Origin: an uncultured Bacillota bacterium
Lineage (GTDB): Bacteria; Bacillota_I; Bacilli_A; Culicoidibacterales; ZOR0006
DNA length: 43,613 nucleotides
Direction: 5' to 3'
NCBI GenBank assembly: GCA_945956935.1
Contig: CAMFJD010000013.1
Coordinates: forward strand, 1-43,613
The notes under the pieces are model-generated. The model did no database searches. It was not told the DNA's origin and saw nothing but the letters and a program-made list of their open reading frames with translations. The position numbers and the translations under genes were made by a program. Numbering within the stretch: the stretch's first letter is position 1; the number at the start of each line of letters is the position of its first letter. This document shows positions 32,232 to 42,286 of this stretch, one piece after another.

Positions 32232-33860
32232 ATGTCAAATACATTCATTGATGGAAATCTCTATCGTGAGATGTTTTTAGCTGGAGCAGCAAATCTTACA
32301 AATAACGTTGAATTTGTTAATTCATTAAATGTATTCCCAGTACCAGATGGTGACACAGGGACAAATATGAACTTAACAACAAGCTCAGGTGTCAAAGATA
32401 TCCAACATTTAGCAACTAATGAAATAGGTGAGGTAGCAAAAAAATTATCACGTGGCTTATTAATGGGAGCACGTGGAAATTCAGGAGTTATTTTATCACA
32501 AATTTTCCGTGGAATTGCACGTGGACTAGAAGGGTATGCAACATGTGACATACCGACATTCGCAGCAGCATTAGGACATGGGCGTGATGTAGCTTATAAA
32601 GCAGTTATGAAACCTGTTGAAGGAACAATTTTAACAGTTATTAAGGATACAGCAAATGCAGCAGAACAACTTGCGTTACAACATACAGACTTTATTGTCT
32701 TTATGGAAGCAGTATTAGAAGCGTCAAAACAATCATTGGCACAGACACCAGAGTTTTTACCGATTTTAAAAGAAGTCGGTGTTGTTGATAGTGGTGGTCA
32801 AGGATTAGTAATTATTTTTGAAGGTATGGTCGCAAAACTAAAAGGTGAAACAAATCTTGAAGTATATGAACCAGTACAATTCCAAAATGTTAATACATGG
32901 GATTTTGAGGATGAACATGGTGAAGATGAATTCGGATTTTGTACTGAATTTATCGTTCGTTTAGAAAACCCACAAGCATTTAATGAAGTAACATTTCATG
33001 CAGCATTGGAGTCATATGGAAATTCAATTGTTGTTGTGGCAGATGAGGACATTATGAAAGTTCACATTCATACAGAAACACCATTTGAAGTATTTGCACT
33101 CGCATCAAAATTAGGTGAATTTATTAGTTTGAAATCAGAAAACATGCAAGAACAATTCAATAATAACGATGCAATCGATCGTGAACCTGAAGTGAAAAAA
33201 GTTGAAGGAACAGCAATCATTTCAGTAGCAGCAGGTAAAGGAATTGCACAAATGTTTACTGACATGGGAAGTCATTATGTGATTGAGGGTGGACAAACAA
33301 TGAATCCTTCCACACAAGATTTCTTAGCTGCAATTGAAAAAATGCAACCTGATTCAGTGATTATTTTACCAAATAATGGAAATATTATTATGGCTGCTGA
33401 GCAAGTAAAAGCACTTGTTGATATTCCAGTTGAAGTTGTGTTAACAAAATCAATTCCTCAAGGAATGTCTGCACTGATGAAATACCAACCTGAGCGTGAT
33501 GTGACACAAAATGCAAATATGATGAGTTTAGGGATCACAGATGTGAAAACAGGCCAAATTACATATGCAGTACGTGATACAAACATTGACGGACTAGAAA
33601 TCAAAGCGAATGATTTCATGGGAATTTTCGAAAAAGTAATTGTAGCATCAGAACCGACACTCCAATCGGCATTCGAATCATTGGCTCAAGCAATGATTGA
33701 TGAAGAGAGCGAATTAGTGACAATTTTCACAGGTGAAGAAGCGACACAAGAACAAACAGATGCAATCGTAGAGTATGTTGAATCAACATTCGGTGATGTT
33801 GAAGTCGAAGTTATCAACGGTGGGCAACCTGTTTATCAGTATCTTGTTGCTGTAGAATAA
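32232..33860 (+). CDS. fakA: Fatty acid kinase catalytic subunit FakA (YloV, DhaL-like)
   Basis: Phosphorylates fatty acids bound to FakB proteins to give acyl-phosphate for phospholipid synthesis. The N-terminal DhaL-type kinase domain (about 1-200) has the Mg-binding motif NVFPVPDGDTGTNM and the phosphate loop GARGNSGVILSQIFRG. A middle domain and a C-terminal FakB-binding domain complete 542 residues, which matches the family. The start ATG follows AAGGAGG. plsX, which makes the same acyl-phosphate from acyl-ACP, lies two genes downstream, so the neighbourhood joins both routes. No fakB is seen in the window. An intrinsic terminator follows. Confidence 0.94.
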   Translation: MSNTFIDGNLYREMFLAGAANLTNNVEFVNSLNVFPVPDGDTGTNMNLTTSSGVKDIQHLATNEIGEVAKKLSRGLLMGARGNSGVILSQIFRGIARGLEGYATCDIPTFAAALGHGRDVAYKAVMKPVEGTILTVIKDTANAAEQLALQHTDFIVFMEAVLEASKQSLAQTPEFLPILKEVGVVDSGGQGLVIIFEGMVAKLKGETNLEVYEPVQFQNVNTWDFEDEHGEDEFGFCTEFIVRLENPQAFNEVTFHAALESYGNSIVVVADEDIMKVHIHTETPFEVFALASKLGEFISLKSENMQEQFNNNDAIDREPEVKKVEGTAIISVAAGKGIAQMFTDMGSHYVIEGGQTMNPSTQDFLAAIEKMQPDSVIILPNNGNIIMAAEQVKALVDIPVEVVLTKSIPQGMSALMKYQPERDVTQNANMMSLGITDVKTGQITYAVRDTNIDGLEIKANDFMGIFEKVIVASEPTLQSAFESLAQAMIDEESELVTIFTGEEATQEQTDAIVEYVESTFGDVEVEVINGGQPVYQYLVAVE

Positions 33861-33868
33861 ATCCAGTT

Positions 33869-33902
33869 AAAGCTACTTCTTTTCAAGAAGTAGCTTTTTT
33901 GT
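33869..33902 (+). terminator. Intrinsic terminator after fakA
   Basis: AAAGCTACTTCTT (33869-33881) and AAGAAGTAGCTTT (33885-33897) form a 13-bp stem with a three-base loop and run into T. Confidence 0.93.
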
Positions 33903-33928
33903 GCTTAACTTAATTGAAAAGTGTCGAA

Positions 33929-33957
33929 TTGACAAAAAGATAATTTTTTGCGATAGT
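33929..33957 (+). promoter_or_regulatory. Sigma-A promoter of recG
   Basis: A perfect -35 TTGACA (33929-33934) and a -10 GATAGT (33952-33957, four of six consensus bases) are 17 bases apart. The recG start lies 22 bases further on. Confidence 0.65.
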
Positions 33958-33979
33958 TTAAGATAATGAAAGGAGTGAT

Positions 33980-36007
33980 ATGATGGAAGAAATGTTAGCA
34001 ATACCATTGGAGCAATTACGAGGAGTTGGTCCGAAAACACAACAACGATTGAATGAAGCAGGTTTTTTTACTGTTGGATCTTTGTTGAGCCATTTCCCAT
34101 ACAGATATGGAGATTATACACCAACACCAATAGAACAAATTCAAGATGCTGAGAAGATAACGCTCATTGCTGAAATTGTAAGTGCACCAATTATTAGTCG
34201 TCCACGTTCAAAAATACTTGTGAAATTTAATGTACAAGCATATGGAATTGTTTTTAATGTACAGGCATTTGGCAGACCATATTTAGCAAAACAATTTAGT
34301 TCAGGACAACAAGTACTTGTGACGGGGAAATATACTGCTAAAAACCAAAGTATCGCTCTTGATGAGATTAAAATATACCAAGTCGAACAAATCAATGAGT
34401 TTGTGCCAGTCTATTCACTGCCACATGGAATGAAACAAAGTTATTTTCGTGAGCTAATTGAGCAAGCGTTGGGATTATATAGTCAGCAATTACCAGAATA
34501 TATACCACAGGATTTGCGAGAACGTTATAAGCTTTGTACTTTTGCTCAAGCAATTGTTTGGATTCATTTTCCGAAAACACACCAACATTTAAAACATGCG
34601 GTACGTGAGCTGAAATATGTCGAATTCTTTTTATTTGAATTGAAATTAGCTGCCAAAAGTCAATGTCAAAAACAAAATACATATACGCAACCAAAGCGAT
34701 TAGATATGAATCAAATTGACAAGTTTTCAGCAGAACTGCCATTTACATTGACGAGTGCTCAAGAGAAAGTTGTGCGAGAAATTTTTGCTGATTTACAGGC
34801 ACCTTGGTTGATGAATCGATTATTACAAGGAGATGTTGGGAGTGGAAAAACAGTTGTTGCTGCGTTTGCTATGTTAGCGACAGCAACGAGCCGACAACAA
34901 AGTGCCTTAATGGCACCAACAGAAATACTTGCTCAGCAGCACTTTCAATCGTTACAACAATTTTTTTCATCAACACAATTGAAACTCGCACTATTAACTG
35001 GCTCTACTCGTGTGAAGCAACGGCGTGAATTACTTAATTCACTAAAAATTGGTGAAATTGATATTCTAATCGGAACACATGCATTGATTGAAGATCCAGT
35101 GCTATTTGCAAAGTTAGGATGTGTGATTGTTGATGAACAACATCGTTTCGGCGTGAAACAAAGGCAAAAATTACGTCTGAAAGGTGAGGCAGTCGATGTG
35201 TTATATATGAGTGCAACACCAATTCCAAGGACATTGGCAATGACTGCATGGGGAGATATGGACGTGTCTGTGATTGATCAATTACCTGCTGGGAGAAAGC
35301 CAATTACAACTAAAGTTGTGACTAAAAAACAGTGGAATGAGATGGTTGGATTTGTTGAACGAGAATTAGCGAATGGTCGGCAAGCATACATAGTTTGTCC
35401 GCTCATTGAAGAATCGGAAACGCTCGATGTTCAAAATGCGATGGAACTCCATTCAACACTTGTTCAGACATTGACAAACCGTCGAATTGGGCTGATGCAT
35501 GGACGTTTAATACCAACAGAAAAAGATGAAGTTATGGAGAGTTTTAAGGCTCATGAACTTGATGTGCTTGTTTCGACAACGGTCATTGAAGTAGGGGTAA
35601 ATGTTCCTAATGCGACCGTTATGATTATCTATGATGCAAATCGTTTTGGTCTATCGCAGCTTCATCAGTTACGTGGACGTGTTGGACGTGGGGATCATCA
35701 GTCGTATTGTTTGCTCGTTGGTCCAGGTGGACAAAGTGAGAGCCATGAGCGTTTAAAAGTTATGGAAAAAACGACAGATGGATTTGAAATTGCGCAATAT
35801 GATTTGGAATTTCGTGGTCCAGGTGACTTTTTTGGTGCAAAACAAAGTGGACTACCGACATTTAAACTAGCAAATTTGATTGAAGATCAAGTTATTTTAA
35901 ATTATGCCCGAAGCGATGCATATGCAATTGTGTACGAACAACGTCTCACAAAAGTCTTGCAAATGTATTTAGAACCGTTGTTGAAAGCACATCAACAAAA
36001 CGATTAA
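33980..36007 (+). CDS. recG: ATP-dependent DNA helicase RecG
   Basis: Remodels stalled replication forks and branched DNA. The N-terminal wedge/OB domain (to about 250) includes LRGVGPKTQQRLNEAG. The helicase core has GDVGSGKT (Walker A), the box DEQHRFG, SATPIPRT and the C-terminal TTVIEVGVNVPNA and QLHQLRGRVGRG. At 675 residues it is normal size. Start is one of two nearby ATGs (33980 or 33983) after AAAGGAGTG. The plsX promoter follows within 40 bases, so the two are probably read from separate promoters plus readthrough. Confidence 0.97.
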   Translation: MMEEMLAIPLEQLRGVGPKTQQRLNEAGFFTVGSLLSHFPYRYGDYTPTPIEQIQDAEKITLIAEIVSAPIISRPRSKILVKFNVQAYGIVFNVQAFGRPYLAKQFSSGQQVLVTGKYTAKNQSIALDEIKIYQVEQINEFVPVYSLPHGMKQSYFRELIEQALGLYSQQLPEYIPQDLRERYKLCTFAQAIVWIHFPKTHQHLKHAVRELKYVEFFLFELKLAAKSQCQKQNTYTQPKRLDMNQIDKFSAELPFTLTSAQEKVVREIFADLQAPWLMNRLLQGDVGSGKTVVAAFAMLATATSRQQSALMAPTEILAQQHFQSLQQFFSSTQLKLALLTGSTRVKQRRELLNSLKIGEIDILIGTHALIEDPVLFAKLGCVIVDEQHRFGVKQRQKLRLKGEAVDVLYMSATPIPRTLAMTAWGDMDVSVIDQLPAGRKPITTKVVTKKQWNEMVGFVERELANGRQAYIVCPLIEESETLDVQNAMELHSTLVQTLTNRRIGLMHGRLIPTEKDEVMESFKAHELDVLVSTTVIEVGVNVPNATVMIIYDANRFGLSQLHQLRGRVGRGDHQSYCLLVGPGGQSESHERLKVMEKTTDGFEIAQYDLEFRGPGDFFGAKQSGLPTFKLANLIEDQVILNYARSDAYAIVYEQRLTKVLQMYLEPLLKAHQQND

Positions 36008-36012
36008 CAACT

Positions 36013-36041
36013 TTGCTTCACACCTTAAAAAGTGCTATAAT
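36013..36041 (+). promoter_or_regulatory. Sigma-A promoter of plsX
   Basis: TTGCTT (36013-36018) and a perfect extended -10 TGCTATAAT (TATAAT at 36036-36041) are 17 bases apart. It starts six bases after the recG stop. No FapR operator palindrome is obvious next to it. Confidence 0.8.
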
Positions 36042-36078
36042 GAAGCGTGATGAATACAGAGAATGGAGACGATTTTTT

Positions 36079-37089
36079 ATGAGTCAATATATCATTGCAG
36101 TTGATGCAATGGGGAGTGATCAAGCCCCAAAGACAGAAGTAGAGGCGGTCTTACAACTAGTTGATCAATTTTCTAATGTAACTTTTCAATTGTTTGGAGA
36201 TGAAAATAAAATTGCTCAATATTTACAAAGAGAGCATGAACGTATTCAAGTAGTACATTGTACAAGTGTCATTACCGGGGAAGATGATGCAGCAACAGCC
36301 GTGCGTGTAAAAAAAGATTCTTCAATGGCTCAAGCAATCATGGCAGTTCGTCAAAAAAATGCTCATGCAGTTATTTCAAGCGGAAATACAGGTGCCTATT
36401 TATCTGGATCGACACTCTTACTTGGACGATTAAAAGGGATTCATCGTCCAGCACTTGCATCAACAATGCCTACAACGAAAAAAGGTCAGAATATGGTTTT
36501 TTTAGATCTAGGTGCAATTAGTGATGGAAGTGAAAAAAATATTTTTCAAAATGCAATTATGGGGCAACAAATGGCAAAAATTTTACTAGGTGTAAAACAG
36601 CCACGAGTTGCATTACTTAATAATGGAACAGAAAGTAAAAAAGGGAGCGAAAGTTATGTTGCAGCTCATCAAATGTTAGCAAATGAAACTGCGATTCAAT
36701 TTGTTGGCAATATTGAACCACGAGATATGTTTGATGGCGGATGTGATGTCGTAACATGCGAAGGTTTTGCAGGGAATATTACATTGAAATCATTAGAAGG
36801 GATGCAGAAAGCTTTTATTGAAGTGCTCACACAAGAAGTAAAACAACGGTTTGGGGCGAAAATTGGTTATTTATTAATGAAACCAGCATTACGTGGTTTA
36901 AAAAATCGCCTCGATTATCGTAAAATAGGTGGAGCAATGATGGTTGGTTTAAAGGCACCAGCAATTAAGGCGCACGGAGGATCGGATACGGAAGCATTTG
37001 CAAGTGCTATTAAAATGGCAGTAATGGTTGTGGAAAAAGACTTAACTACATCAATCGCTACAGCGATTACTGAAGCGACACAATCATAA
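36079..37089 (+). CDS. plsX: Phosphate acyltransferase PlsX
   Basis: Makes acyl-phosphate from acyl-ACP for phospholipid synthesis at the membrane. The N-terminal IAVDAMGSDQAPK, ISSGNTGAYLSG and LNNGTESKKGSE motifs are typical. The start at 36079 follows GGAGA; the longer in-frame reading from 36013 runs through the promoter and is not used. The product has 336 residues. In many Firmicutes fabD, fabG and acpP follow plsX; here rnc follows after 18 bases, so the fatty acid genes are elsewhere. Confidence 0.96.
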   Translation: MSQYIIAVDAMGSDQAPKTEVEAVLQLVDQFSNVTFQLFGDENKIAQYLQREHERIQVVHCTSVITGEDDAATAVRVKKDSSMAQAIMAVRQKNAHAVISSGNTGAYLSGSTLLLGRLKGIHRPALASTMPTTKKGQNMVFLDLGAISDGSEKNIFQNAIMGQQMAKILLGVKQPRVALLNNGTESKKGSESYVAAHQMLANETAIQFVGNIEPRDMFDGGCDVVTCEGFAGNITLKSLEGMQKAFIEVLTQEVKQRFGAKIGYLLMKPALRGLKNRLDYRKIGGAMMVGLKAPAIKAHGGSDTEAFASAIKMAVMVVEKDLTTSIATAITEATQS

Positions 37090-37107
37090 AGAAAGGGAGA
37101 TAGCAGT

Positions 37108-37821
37108 ATGGGAAGACCAACAGGTGATCAAATTACCGAGTTTATGAAACAATGGCAACTCGAATTTAAAAATGTTGACTTATTAAAACGTGCTTTTATG
37201 CATACATCATACGTAAATGAAGAAAGTCGTGTACTAGAGAGCAATGAACGACTTGAATATTTAGGTGATGCGGTACTTGAATTGAAAACATCTGAATTTC
37301 TTTATGCGAATTATCCAGATATGGCTGAGGGTGAAATGACAAAATTTCGTGCTCAAATTGTTCGTGAAGAATCACTTGTTATTTATGCACAAAAACTTGA
37401 ATTAGGGAAAATGTTATTTTTAGGCCGTGGTGAAGAGCAGACAGGTGGACGCAAACGACCAGCAATTATTGCAGATGCTTTTGAATCGTTACTGGGAGCG
37501 ATTTATCTTGATCTTGGTATGGAAAAAGTACAGTCTATTTTAGAAGCTATCGTTTTTCCAGAGGTAAGCACAGTACGTGAACGTGAATATCAGGATTTTA
37601 AAAGTCAATTGCAAGAGCTTGTTCAAACGGATGCAAGCCGTAACGTGAAATATGAAATTGCTTCAGAAAGTGGACCAGCTCATGCAAAAGTGTTCGTGGC
37701 AAACGTAATAGTGGATGAAATCATTTTTGGCACTGGAAGTGGCCGTACGAAAAAAGATGCTGAACAGCAAGCAGCAAGAGCAGCACTGGCTAAATTAGCA
37801 GTAAATGAACGTAAAGATTAA
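37108..37821 (+). CDS. rnc: Ribonuclease III
   Basis: Cuts double-stranded RNA, including rRNA precursors. The signature NERLEYLGDAVLEL and the second metal site DAFESLLGAIYLD are present. A C-terminal double-stranded RNA-binding domain (about 160-232) ends in GSGRTKKDAEQQAARAAL. The length of 237 residues is normal. The ATG follows AAAGGGAGA. smc lies 75 bases downstream. RNase III may also process the hairpins noted elsewhere in the window, which is speculation. Confidence 0.97.
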   Translation: MGRPTGDQITEFMKQWQLEFKNVDLLKRAFMHTSYVNEESRVLESNERLEYLGDAVLELKTSEFLYANYPDMAEGEMTKFRAQIVREESLVIYAQKLELGKMLFLGRGEEQTGGRKRPAIIADAFESLLGAIYLDLGMEKVQSILEAIVFPEVSTVREREYQDFKSQLQELVQTDASRNVKYEIASESGPAHAKVFVANVIVDEIIFGTGSGRTKKDAEQQAARAALAKLAVNERKD

Positions 37822-37896
37822 TACGATGATAGCTGTTTTTCAACGCATTTTGAGTGGTAGTCGTATTGAAGTAAATAAAGGAGACATGCTATACAT

Positions 37897-40887
37897 ATGC
37901 GAATTAAACGCTTAGAATTATATGGATTTAAAACATTTGCCAAGCGGACAACAATTGATTTTACCGATGGCATGAGCGCTGTTGTTGGACCGAATGGGAG
38001 TGGTAAAAGTAATATTGTAGATGCCGTTCGTTGGGTGCTTGGTGAACAATCGGCGAAAACATTGCGTGGTGCGAAGATGCATGACGTTATTTTCAATGGG
38101 AGTGACAGCCAACGACAATTGAATTTTGCTGAAGTTACTATCACTTTTGATAACACACAAAAAATATTGCCACTTGATTTTCAGGAAGTGAGTGTCACTC
38201 GTCGTGTATATCGTAGTGGTGAGAGTGAATACTTACTCAACAAACAAAGTGTACGTTTACAAGATATTCATCAACTATTTTTGGATACTGGAGTTGGGAA
38301 GTCTTCATTTAGTATTATCGGTCAAGGGCAAGTGGCACAAATTCTTGATAGCAAGCCACATGAACGTCGAGCAATTTTTGAAGAAGCAGCACAAGTATTA
38401 AAATACAAAACACGTAAAGAGCAGGCTTTGAAGAAGTTACAGCAAACGCAAGAGCATCTTGTCCGTGTCCAAGACATAATGCAAGAATTAGAAACACAGC
38501 TAACGAGTGTTCGCATGCAGGCTCAAACAGCAAAACAATATTTACAGGTGCAAGAACAATTAGATTTTTTACAATTACACGTGTTTGTTGCTGATATTCG
38601 TCAACACAAAGTGCAAATGGATACGTTAACAGAACAAGTTAAGCAATGGCAAGACAGTGATACTCAAGCCTTTATTGCACTGGAAAAATTCGAACAGCAA
38701 GTGAATGAACAAGAACAAGAGCTTACAAAAATCGATCGAGCAATTACACAACATCAAAGTGCTGTTCAACAAGCCGTTGCAGATCTTGAAATGCAGAAGG
38801 CACAACAACAAGTATTAGAAGAACGTCAACAATCAATGGGGGCGATAATTCAGCGACATGTAGAAGATGAAGCACGGATTGCTACACAGCTAGAAAGTTT
38901 TCATCACTCTCTGGAACTATTGCGAAATGAAGGTCAATCATTGAAACGACAAGTTGAAAAATTACAAGCTGAGGAATTAACGAGTAGTCAGGAAGTTGAA
39001 CAATATCAAGAGCAATTACGCGTAGGACAACAGCGCTTGCGAAAGCAACAACAACAATATGAACGAAAACAAGCTGAAATGCAAGCATTACAACAAATTA
39101 ATGATTCATTTCAACATATGCATGCTGGAACGAAGTATGTGCTCTTAGCGAAGAGAAATCAACGGCTATCAGGTATTTGCGGAGCAGTTGTGGAGTTAAT
39201 CGAAGCAGAGTCACGTTTTGATACTGCACTTGAAACAGCATTAGGAAGTGCTTTGCAACACATTGTTGTTGAGAGTGATCAAGATGCAAAACAAGCAATT
39301 GAATACTTAAAAAATGAACGACGTGGACGAGCGACTTTTTTACCACTGAATACGATGAAACCAAGATATTTATCGCAAGATATTATCACAAAAGCAAAGC
39401 AAGCATCAGGGTTTATTGGAATTGGTAGCCAGCTTGTACGATTTGATCAAAAATACACAACAATTATTGAGTATTTATTGGGTCAAACACTAGTAATGGA
39501 GTCTATATCACAAGCAATGACACTTGCTAAGCAATTACAATATCGAGTGAAAATGGTGACTTTAGATGGTGAAATTATTCATGCTGGAGGATCTTTTACC
39601 GGTGGACGTCAAAATCAACAGCGAAATGGATTGCTTAGTCAAAGACATCAAATTGATACACTAGAACAAGAGACACAAACATTAAGCCAGTTTGTTCATG
39701 AAGAAGAGCAACGTTTATATAATGTGAATCAAGCTTTAGCAGCTGCAATGACAGCACTTCAGCAAGTGAAAATTGATGCAGCAAGTTTACAAAGTAACCG
39801 AGTTGCCAAGCAAGCTCAACAAGAGCAACTGAAGCAACAACAGCGACATTTTCAAGAACAACAAAAACGATTGGCAAAAGAAGTTGAACAATTTGATGAT
39901 GAGCGTCAAGCATTAGCAGAATTAGTGAATGAATACCATGAAAAAGTTGCTTATCAAGTGGCAGATCTTGCTACGAAACAAGAATACATACAGCAATTAC
40001 AGCAACAAAAAATTCATATTCAAACAATAATTGCAAACTGCCAAGTTGAAATGAAAGCACTTCGCGTTCAAACAAAAGATTCAAATCAGCAGTTACGAGC
40101 AACAGAAATTGAATTGAGCAAGATCGAAGTGAAATTACAAAATCAATTAACTAAATTGAGCGAAACATATGCTCTGACGTTTGAAGCAGCAGATAAGAAA
40201 ATAGGGGATAGTAACCTCCCTGCTGAAGCGAGAACAACAGTCGTACAGTTGCAAAAAGAATTACAGCAACTTGGTGTTGTAAATATTGGAGCAATTGACG
40301 AATTTGATCGTCTCGACGAACGATACACGTATTTAACGACACAATGCAGAGATTTAGATGAAGCACGTGGAAATTTATTGACTGTCATTGAAGAGATGGA
40401 CGGAGAGATGAAACAACGCTTTGATGCAACGTTTACTCAGATTCAAACAGCCTTTGCGGAAGTGTTTGGACAGATGTTTGGTGGTGGAACAGCACAACTT
40501 GTATTAACTGATGCAGAATTTGATGATCAGCGTGGAATTGAATTACATGTCCAACCACCGGGAAAGAAAATGCAACACTTATCATTACTATCAGGTGGAG
40601 AGCGTGCACTGACAGCTATTTGTCTCTTGTTCGCTATTATACGTGTTCGACCAGTACCTTTTTCAATTTTAGATGAGGTTGAGGCAGCACTTGATGAACA
40701 TAACGTTACGCGTTTTGCATCATATGTTCATCGTTATAGTCAGGAATCACAGTTTATTGTTGTAACACATCGGCAAGGTACAATGGAGACGGCAGATGCA
40801 TTGTACGGTGTAACAATGCAACAAGCAGGTATTTCAACACTCGTTTCAGTACGTTTAGATGAAGCGAAAAAAATGATACAAACATAG
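37897..40887 (+). CDS. smc: Chromosome segregation protein SMC with short coiled-coil arms
   Basis: Core ATPase of bacterial condensin (Smc-ScpAB), which folds and separates chromosomes. All functional parts are intact: Walker A GPNGSGKSN (31-39), Q-loop region, hinge (about 411-570, ending HAGGSFTGG), signature LSGGERAL (898-905), Walker B FSILDEVEAALDEHN (922-936). The total is 996 residues, whereas Bacillus Smc has 1186. Both arms are short: N arm about 166-410 and C arm about 571-805, each some 90 residues less than usual. No stop or frame change is seen, so it is a true in-frame shortening. The arms are rich in Gln. Ribosome site AAAGGAG is 13 bases from the ATG, rather far. Confidence 0.95.
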   Translation: MRIKRLELYGFKTFAKRTTIDFTDGMSAVVGPNGSGKSNIVDAVRWVLGEQSAKTLRGAKMHDVIFNGSDSQRQLNFAEVTITFDNTQKILPLDFQEVSVTRRVYRSGESEYLLNKQSVRLQDIHQLFLDTGVGKSSFSIIGQGQVAQILDSKPHERRAIFEEAAQVLKYKTRKEQALKKLQQTQEHLVRVQDIMQELETQLTSVRMQAQTAKQYLQVQEQLDFLQLHVFVADIRQHKVQMDTLTEQVKQWQDSDTQAFIALEKFEQQVNEQEQELTKIDRAITQHQSAVQQAVADLEMQKAQQQVLEERQQSMGAIIQRHVEDEARIATQLESFHHSLELLRNEGQSLKRQVEKLQAEELTSSQEVEQYQEQLRVGQQRLRKQQQQYERKQAEMQALQQINDSFQHMHAGTKYVLLAKRNQRLSGICGAVVELIEAESRFDTALETALGSALQHIVVESDQDAKQAIEYLKNERRGRATFLPLNTMKPRYLSQDIITKAKQASGFIGIGSQLVRFDQKYTTIIEYLLGQTLVMESISQAMTLAKQLQYRVKMVTLDGEIIHAGGSFTGGRQNQQRNGLLSQRHQIDTLEQETQTLSQFVHEEEQRLYNVNQALAAAMTALQQVKIDAASLQSNRVAKQAQQEQLKQQQRHFQEQQKRLAKEVEQFDDERQALAELVNEYHEKVAYQVADLATKQEYIQQLQQQKIHIQTIIANCQVEMKALRVQTKDSNQQLRATEIELSKIEVKLQNQLTKLSETYALTFEAADKKIGDSNLPAEARTTVVQLQKELQQLGVVNIGAIDEFDRLDERYTYLTTQCRDLDEARGNLLTVIEEMDGEMKQRFDATFTQIQTAFAEVFGQMFGGGTAQLVLTDAEFDDQRGIELHVQPPGKKMQHLSLLSGGERALTAICLLFAIIRVRPVPFSILDEVEAALDEHNVTRFASYVHRYSQESQFIVVTHRQGTMETADALYGVTMQQAGISTLVSVRLDEAKKMIQT

Positions 40888-40902
40888 CGAGGGTGAGTCA
40901 TT

Positions 40903-42054
40903 ATGGGATTATTTAATAAATTTAAAAAGTTCTTTCAAACTGAAGAAGAAAAACAAATAGAAGCAACTATCCAACCAACCGAGTCAATACTTGATGATGA
41001 GCTCGAACAAGCACAAGTAGAATTACAGCAAAATCATGAAGCAGAAGTTGTTGTGCATGATTGGCGTACAGATCGAGAAGATTTTGAGCCAAGTACTGAA
41101 ATACGATCAGAAGCATCTAGTCAAGAAGTATTAGCCAATGATTATCATGATAAAATGGGTAAAACACGTTCTGGGTTACTAGCGGGATTTAATGATCTCA
41201 TGGCACGATTCCGTACAGTTGATGAGGAGTATTTTGAAGAACTTGAAGACATTTTAATCATGGCTGATGTAGGTGTAAAAACAGTGATGGAATTAACGGA
41301 TCAACTGCGTCATGAAGTAAAAGTTCGCAATGTCAAAGATCCAAAAGATTTAAATGAAGTTATTGTTGAGAAAATGTATGAGATTTACCAACGAGACGGT
41401 ATGCAATCACCTGATCTGAATATTCAAGCGTCAGGTCCAACGGTAATTTTATTTGTTGGTGTCAATGGTGTTGGGAAAACAACAACTATTGCTAAATTAG
41501 CTCATCGTTTTAAAAAGGAAGGGAAAAGTGTTATTATGGCTGCTGGAGACACCTTCCGAGCAGGAGCAGTGGATCAACTACAAGTGTGGGGAGATCGTTT
41601 AGGTGTTGAAGTAATCAAAACAAAACCTAATGGAGATCCATCAGCGGTTATGTTTGATGCAATTGATCGAGCAAAAAAAGAAAGTATTGATATCGTTTTA
41701 TGTGATACAGCAGGACGTCTTCAAAATAAAGTGAATTTAATGAATGAACTTGATAAAATTCATCGGATTATTCAACGTGAATTACCAGGAGCACCGCATG
41801 AAACACTGCTGGTTGTTGATGCAACAACTGGTCAAAATGGTTTGAGTCAAGCAAAATCATTTACTGAAGTAACACCAATTAGCGGAGTTGTTTTATCGAA
41901 AGTAGACGGGACAGCTAAAGGAGGAATTGTTTTGGCAATTCGTGCTGAAATTGGAACACCAGTAAAATTGATTGGTTTAGGTGAAAAACCAGAGGATCTT
42001 CAACGTTTTGACGTTGAAAGTTATCTGTATGGACTTTTCGCAGATCTATTTTAA
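40903..42054 (+). CDS. ftsY: Signal recognition particle receptor FtsY
   Basis: A GTPase that docks SRP-ribosome complexes at the membrane. The N-terminal ~95 residues are acidic and variable, with a basic/aromatic start (MGLFNKFKKFFQ) that may bind lipid. The N domain follows, and the G domain has GVNGVGKTTT, AAGDTFRAGAVDQL, DTAGRLQNK, TKVDGTAKGG and the terminal GLGEKPEDLQRFD. The length of 383 residues fits Lactobacillales. It lies 15 bases after smc. ylxM and ffh, which often follow, are not present; decayed mobile DNA begins instead. Confidence 0.96.
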   Translation: MGLFNKFKKFFQTEEEKQIEATIQPTESILDDELEQAQVELQQNHEAEVVVHDWRTDREDFEPSTEIRSEASSQEVLANDYHDKMGKTRSGLLAGFNDLMARFRTVDEEYFEELEDILIMADVGVKTVMELTDQLRHEVKVRNVKDPKDLNEVIVEKMYEIYQRDGMQSPDLNIQASGPTVILFVGVNGVGKTTTIAKLAHRFKKEGKSVIMAAGDTFRAGAVDQLQVWGDRLGVEVIKTKPNGDPSAVMFDAIDRAKKESIDIVLCDTAGRLQNKVNLMNELDKIHRIIQRELPGAPHETLLVVDATTGQNGLSQAKSFTEVTPISGVVLSKVDGTAKGGIVLAIRAEIGTPVKLIGLGEKPEDLQRFDVESYLYGLFADLF

Positions 42055-42129
42055 AAATCTAAGTGCCTGATACCGATTTTTCATAGAAAAGAAATGCAGG
42101 CGAGAACGAAAATCAAGAAATAAGTAGAG

Positions 42130-42170
42130 AAATCCATCATAAAGCCCAAAAGAGGAATTATGGTGGATTT
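42130..42170 (+). terminator. Possible terminator hairpin after ftsY
   Basis: AAATCCATCATAA (42130-42142) pairs with TTATGGTGGATTT (42158-42170), with one G-T wobble, around a 15-base loop. The T-rich sequence after it (TGGTTTATTT) is imperfect. It lies 75 bases after the ftsY stop and is the best terminator candidate there. Confidence 0.5.
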
Positions 42171-42232
42171 TGGTTTATTTCAAGCTTTCGTAGATGGAAG
42201 TTGAGCGTTTGAGTATAGTAAAAAAGTCAAGA

Positions 42233-42273
42233 ATAGCTAGTTTTCATCAGTGTGGCTGATAAAAAATAGCTAT
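42233..42273. repeat. Imperfect 18-bp inverted repeat before the IS remnant
   Basis: Arms 42233-42250 and 42256-42273 match at 16 of 18 bases (ATAGCTA and ATCAG blocks shared) with a five-base loop TGTGG. No T-run follows on the plus strand. ATAGCTAG recurs directly after it at 42275-42282. It may belong to the end of the mobile element or be an unrelated palindromic repeat. Confidence 0.4.
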
Positions 42274-42286
42274 GATAGCTAGTATG

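Noticed and set aside
37897-40887. SMC shortened by frameshift or truncation
   Set aside because: One open frame covers both heads and the hinge, and both arms are shortened by similar amounts, so a simple truncation does not explain it.
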